From contig NZ_LSJM01000312.1 in assembly GCF_001557215.1 (NCBI RefSeq), positions 1 to 8,236 of the forward strand: DNA of 8,236 nt. The letters are read 5' to 3'. Of the stretch, positions 5,750-8,236 are shown in pieces; positions within the stretch are counted from its first letter, which is position 1; every line of letters starts with the position of its first letter. A program made the position numbers and the translations under genes. The notes beneath the pieces were generated by a model. The model worked only from the letters and a program-made list of their open reading frames with translations. It was not told the origin of the DNA and did not search any database. The DNA comes from Sphingomonas sp. CCH9-E2. Lineage in GTDB: Bacteria; Pseudomonadota; Alphaproteobacteria; Sphingomonadales; Sphingomonadaceae.

Positions 5750-7852
5750 TCAGGGCAGCATCCGCACGCCCGGCTCGCGGTCCCAATAGCGCTTCGCCGC
5801 CGCCGCGACGAACCCGTCATCCAGACCCACCACACCATTGTCCGGCTCCACACCCGCCTTTTCGAGCAGCGGTTGTGCCGCATCGCTCGCCGCAATCGCT
5901 TTCAGATGCGCGAACGCATCCATCACGAACTGCACAGCCGCGCCTTCCTTGAGCAGCATCGCGGTGCCCTCTTCCGACAGCGCGATCACCACCGCATCCG
6001 ACATCACCGACGGATAGCCCGCCAGCTGCGCATCCGCTTTGAGCAGCGAGCCGTCCGACATCTTGGCACCACCGACCTTGGGTGCGACGATCACCGCCCG
6101 CGCGCCAGCACCCTCGATCGCCTTGGTCATCTTTGCCACTGCGTCGGCATCCGACCCGTCGGCAACAAGGATCGCGATCGACCGGCCGACAATATCCTCC
6201 GGCTCCAGCGGCCCATCGATGATCCGCAACGCCGGCGACAGGTCGAAGTCCTGTACCTCCGCCGCGGCCTTGGACGCAGCAGGCACCGGCATGCCGATCC
6301 CATCCGCCACACGCTGCGCCAGCTCCGGATCGACATTCACCAGATTGGCCACCGTCCGCTCGCGGACATGCTCCAGCCCGACCTTGGACAGCTCGAACAC
6401 AAGTGCGAAGGCAACATGCGCCTGCTCCGCCTCGGCCAGCGAGCGGTAGAACATCCGCGCCTGGCTATAGTGGTCGGCAAAGCTCTCCGGCCGCAGCCGC
6501 AGCTTGTCGCCCTGTTCCTGCTCGGCCGCGCGCCCGGGATGCGTCTCGAAGCCGGTCACCGGGCATTCGCGCGGCCCGGTCACTTCCCCCGCCATGTCCA
6601 GGCTGTTGGGCTCGTAATTCGCGCGCCCCTTGGGCACGTTCATCTGCATATGCCCGTCGCGCTGAAAGTTCATCACCGGGCATTTCGCGGCATTGATCGG
6701 CAGCTGGTGGAAATTGGTCGATCCCAGCCGCTTGAGCTGCGTGTCGAGATACGAGAACAACCGCCCCTGCAGCAGCGGATCGTTGGTGAAGTCCAACCCC
6801 GGCACGATGTTCCCCGGGCAGTAGGCAACCTGCTCGGTCTCGGCGAAGAAATTGTCGGGATAGCGATCGAGCACCATCCGCCCGATCGGTCGGACCGGAA
6901 GCACTTCCTCGGGAATGATCTTGGTCGGGTCGAGCACGTCATAGGGCAGGCTGTCGGCGAATGCTTCGTCGAACGCCTGAATGCCCAGCTCCCATTCGGG
7001 GAAATCGCCGCGGTCGATGGCCTCGAACAGGTCGCGGCGATGGAAATCGGGATCGGCCCCGGCGATCTTCACCGCCTCGTCCCAGCAGGTCGACTGCACG
7101 CCCTGCTTCGGCTTCCAGTGGAATTTGACAAAGGTCGACTTGCCTGCCGCATTGACCATGCGGAAGGTGTGGACGCCAAAGCCCTGCATCGTGCGCAGCG
7201 ATCGCGGGATGGTGCGGTCGCTCATCGCCCACATGATCATGTGGATCGATTCGGGCATCAGGCTGATAAAGTCCCAGAAGGTATCGTGCGCCGACGCCGC
7301 CTGCGGGTATCCGCGATCCGCCTCCATCTTCACCGAATGAACCAGGTCGGGGAATTTGATCGCGTCCTGGATGAAGAACACCGGGATGTTGTTGCCAACC
7401 AGGTCCCAATTGCCTTCTTTGGTATAGAACTTCACGGCAAATCCGCGCACATCGCGCGGCGTATCGATCGACCCGGCGCCGCCCGCCACGGTCGAAAACC
7501 GCGTGAACACCGGCGTCTTCTTGCCCTTCGCGCTGAAAAGTCCCGCCTTGGTCAGGTCGGACAGATCCTCATAGCTTTCGAAATAGCCATGCGCCGCAGA
7601 GCCGCGCGCGTGCACGATTCGCTCGGGGATCCGCTCATGGTCGAAATGGAAGATCTTCTCGCGCAGCACGAAATCTTCCAGCAGCACCGGTCCGCGCGCA
7701 CCCGCCTTCAGCTGGTTCTGATTGTCGGACACGCGAATGCCCTGGTTGGTGGTCAGGTGATCCGCGCCCGCGTGATCGCCTTGCTCGGGCACGCGCTGGT
7801 GGGTTTCGCCACCGTTACCGTGGTCGGTGTCGAACTGTGTCTCGTCTGTCAT
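5750..7852 (-). CDS. katE: Large-subunit monofunctional catalase (KatE/HPII type)
   Basis: A 700-residue heme hydroperoxidase that converts hydrogen peroxide to water and oxygen in the cytoplasm. Domains in order: polar disordered N-terminal arm (1-50), catalase core (about 55-500), and flavodoxin/DJ-1-like C-terminal domain (about 555-690), which marks the large-subunit clade. Active-site residues seen: His81 in [17 protein letters not shown], Ser120 in TRFSTV, Asn154 in [15 protein letters not shown], and heme ligand Tyr368 in [15 protein letters not shown]. Cys345 in [12 protein letters not shown] lies exactly 23 residues before Tyr368, the position of HPII His392. Length is a little below E. 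coli HPII (753), mostly from a shorter N-terminal arm. The ATG at 7852 has AAGGGG eight bases upstream. Monocistronic by layout: convergent remnants lie downstream and an 81-base gap separates it from the MFS gene upstream. Possible general-stress promoter upstream. Confidence 0.96.
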   Translation of the reverse strand: MTDETQFDTDHGNGGETHQRVPEQGDHAGADHLTTNQGIRVSDNQNQLKAGARGPVLLEDFVLREKIFHFDHERIPERIVHARGSAAHGYFESYEDLSDLTKAGLFSAKGKKTPVFTRFSTVAGGAGSIDTPRDVRGFAVKFYTKEGNWDLVGNNIPVFFIQDAIKFPDLVHSVKMEADRGYPQAASAHDTFWDFISLMPESIHMIMWAMSDRTIPRSLRTMQGFGVHTFRMVNAAGKSTFVKFHWKPKQGVQSTCWDEAVKIAGADPDFHRRDLFEAIDRGDFPEWELGIQAFDEAFADSLPYDVLDPTKIIPEEVLPVRPIGRMVLDRYPDNFFAETEQVAYCPGNIVPGLDFTNDPLLQGRLFSYLDTQLKRLGSTNFHQLPINAAKCPVMNFQRDGHMQMNVPKGRANYEPNSLDMAGEVTGPRECPVTGFETHPGRAAEQEQGDKLRLRPESFADHYSQARMFYRSLAEAEQAHVAFALVFELSKVGLEHVRERTVANLVNVDPELAQRVADGIGMPVPAASKAAAEVQDFDLSPALRIIDGPLEPEDIVGRSIAILVADGSDADAVAKMTKAIEGAGARAVIVAPKVGGAKMSDGSLLKADAQLAGYPSVMSDAVVIALSEEGTAMLLKEGAAVQFVMDAFAHLKAIAASDAAQPLLEKAGVEPDNGVVGLDDGFVAAAAKRYWDREPGVRMLP

Positions 7853-7884
7853 ATGGGAAGCCCCTTGCGATGCCGTGCCCGCTC

Positions 7885-7909
7885 AACGGGTGGCAGCGGC
7901 CAAGGGTCC
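7885..7909 (-). promoter_or_regulatory. Candidate EcfG-type general-stress promoter before katE
   Basis: On the minus strand GGACC (7909-7905) and CGTT (7888-7885) are separated by 16 bases. This fits the alphaproteobacterial EcfG promoter plan (GGAAC, 16-17 bases, CGTT) with one mismatch in the -35 element. Predicted start near 7877 would give a leader of about 25 bases containing the AAGGGG ribosome site. The match is short and one base off, so it may be chance. Confidence 0.35.
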
Positions 7910-7933
7910 GCCGACTAACGTGGATCAGTGCGA

Positions 7934-8236
7934 TTAGGCCGCGTCACGCCCCTTCAGCGCGAGCAGGGCGATCAGGCTCAGCACCGCCGCGCCACTCAGA
8001 TACCAGCCGACCGGAGCCAGCCCCGCATCCATCGCCAGCTTCTGCGCAATTACCGGGGTCAGCCCGCCGCCGATCACCCCGGCAATGTTGAACGCCATCG
8101 ACACGCCGGTATAGCGCACCCGCGCGGGGAACAGGTCGGTCAGCCACGCCGACAACGGCCCATAGACGAACCCCATCGCGAACAGCAGCAGCGCCAGGAA
8201 CGCGAACACCCCGCCCAGCCCCGCGCCCATCAGCGG
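7934..8236 (-). CDS. MFS transporter, C-terminal part only (metabolite:H+ symporter type)
   Basis: The frame is open from the right edge to TAA at 7936-7934, giving 100 visible residues; the N-terminal part lies outside the window. Visible are three to four hydrophobic segments and the motif LFPARVRYTGVSMAFNIAGVIGGGLTP, which is typical of the MHS subfamily (ProP, ShiA, KgtP relatives), proton-coupled importers of small organic acids or osmolytes. The last helix ends in a short charged tail (LLALKGRDAA). Substrate cannot be told from this part. It is upstream of katE on the same strand, but the 81-base gap with its own promoter-like sequence suggests separate transcription. Confidence 0.87.
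   Translation of the reverse strand, partial: PLMGAGLGGVFAFLALLLFAMGFVYGPLSAWLTDLFPARVRYTGVSMAFNIAGVIGGGLTPVIAQKLAMDAGLAPVGWYLSGAAVLSLIALLALKGRDAA

Noticed and set aside
5873..7918. 681-codon open frame on the plus strand opposite katE
   Set aside because: Composition is Arg/His/Gln-rich with no fold-like pattern, as expected for the antisense shadow of a GC-rich gene; katE on the other strand is unambiguous.

Overview
The window is GC-rich and densely coding, with strong third-position G/C bias. Gene content and protein style point to an alphaproteobacterium, most likely a sphingomonad (Sphingomonas or close relative). This is inferred from protein appearance, not from a database search.

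Layout. At the left edge (1-414, +) is the 3' part of a conserved small protein. It meets tail to tail, sharing four bases, a leftward cluster at 411-3321. In transcription order the cluster encodes a single-domain response regulator, an AmpG-type muropeptide transporter, and a membrane-anchored TPR protein whose start codon overlaps the transporter stop (ATGA). A short divergent promoter region (3322-3423) separates it from a rightward pair, a RsuA/RluB-type pseudouridine synthase and RsmD. These also overlap by ATGA, and both modify rRNA. The pseudouridine synthase has a long basic disordered tail that appears to contain an in-frame palindromic repeat.

After rsmD come the remains of a PaaA/ParE-type toxin-antitoxin module (5276-5710): the antitoxin has an in-frame amber codon and the toxin a frameshift. 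A strong GC hairpin (5714-5743) separates it from a convergent large-subunit catalase (5750-7852, -) of the KatE/HPII type with the C-terminal flavodoxin-like domain. The right edge holds the C-terminal part of an MFS transporter (-), apparently of the metabolite:H+ symporter type.

How the genes fit together: mostly housekeeping (rRNA modification, peptidoglycan recycling) with stress defence (catalase, orphan response regulator). I found no new multi-gene defence or biosynthetic system. The points most worth a second look are the doubly broken toxin-antitoxin module, the repeat inside the rluB-like coding sequence, the Cys/Tyr pair in the catalase that matches the Cys-Tyr crosslink of fungal catalases, and a possible general-stress (EcfG-type) promoter upstream of the catalase.
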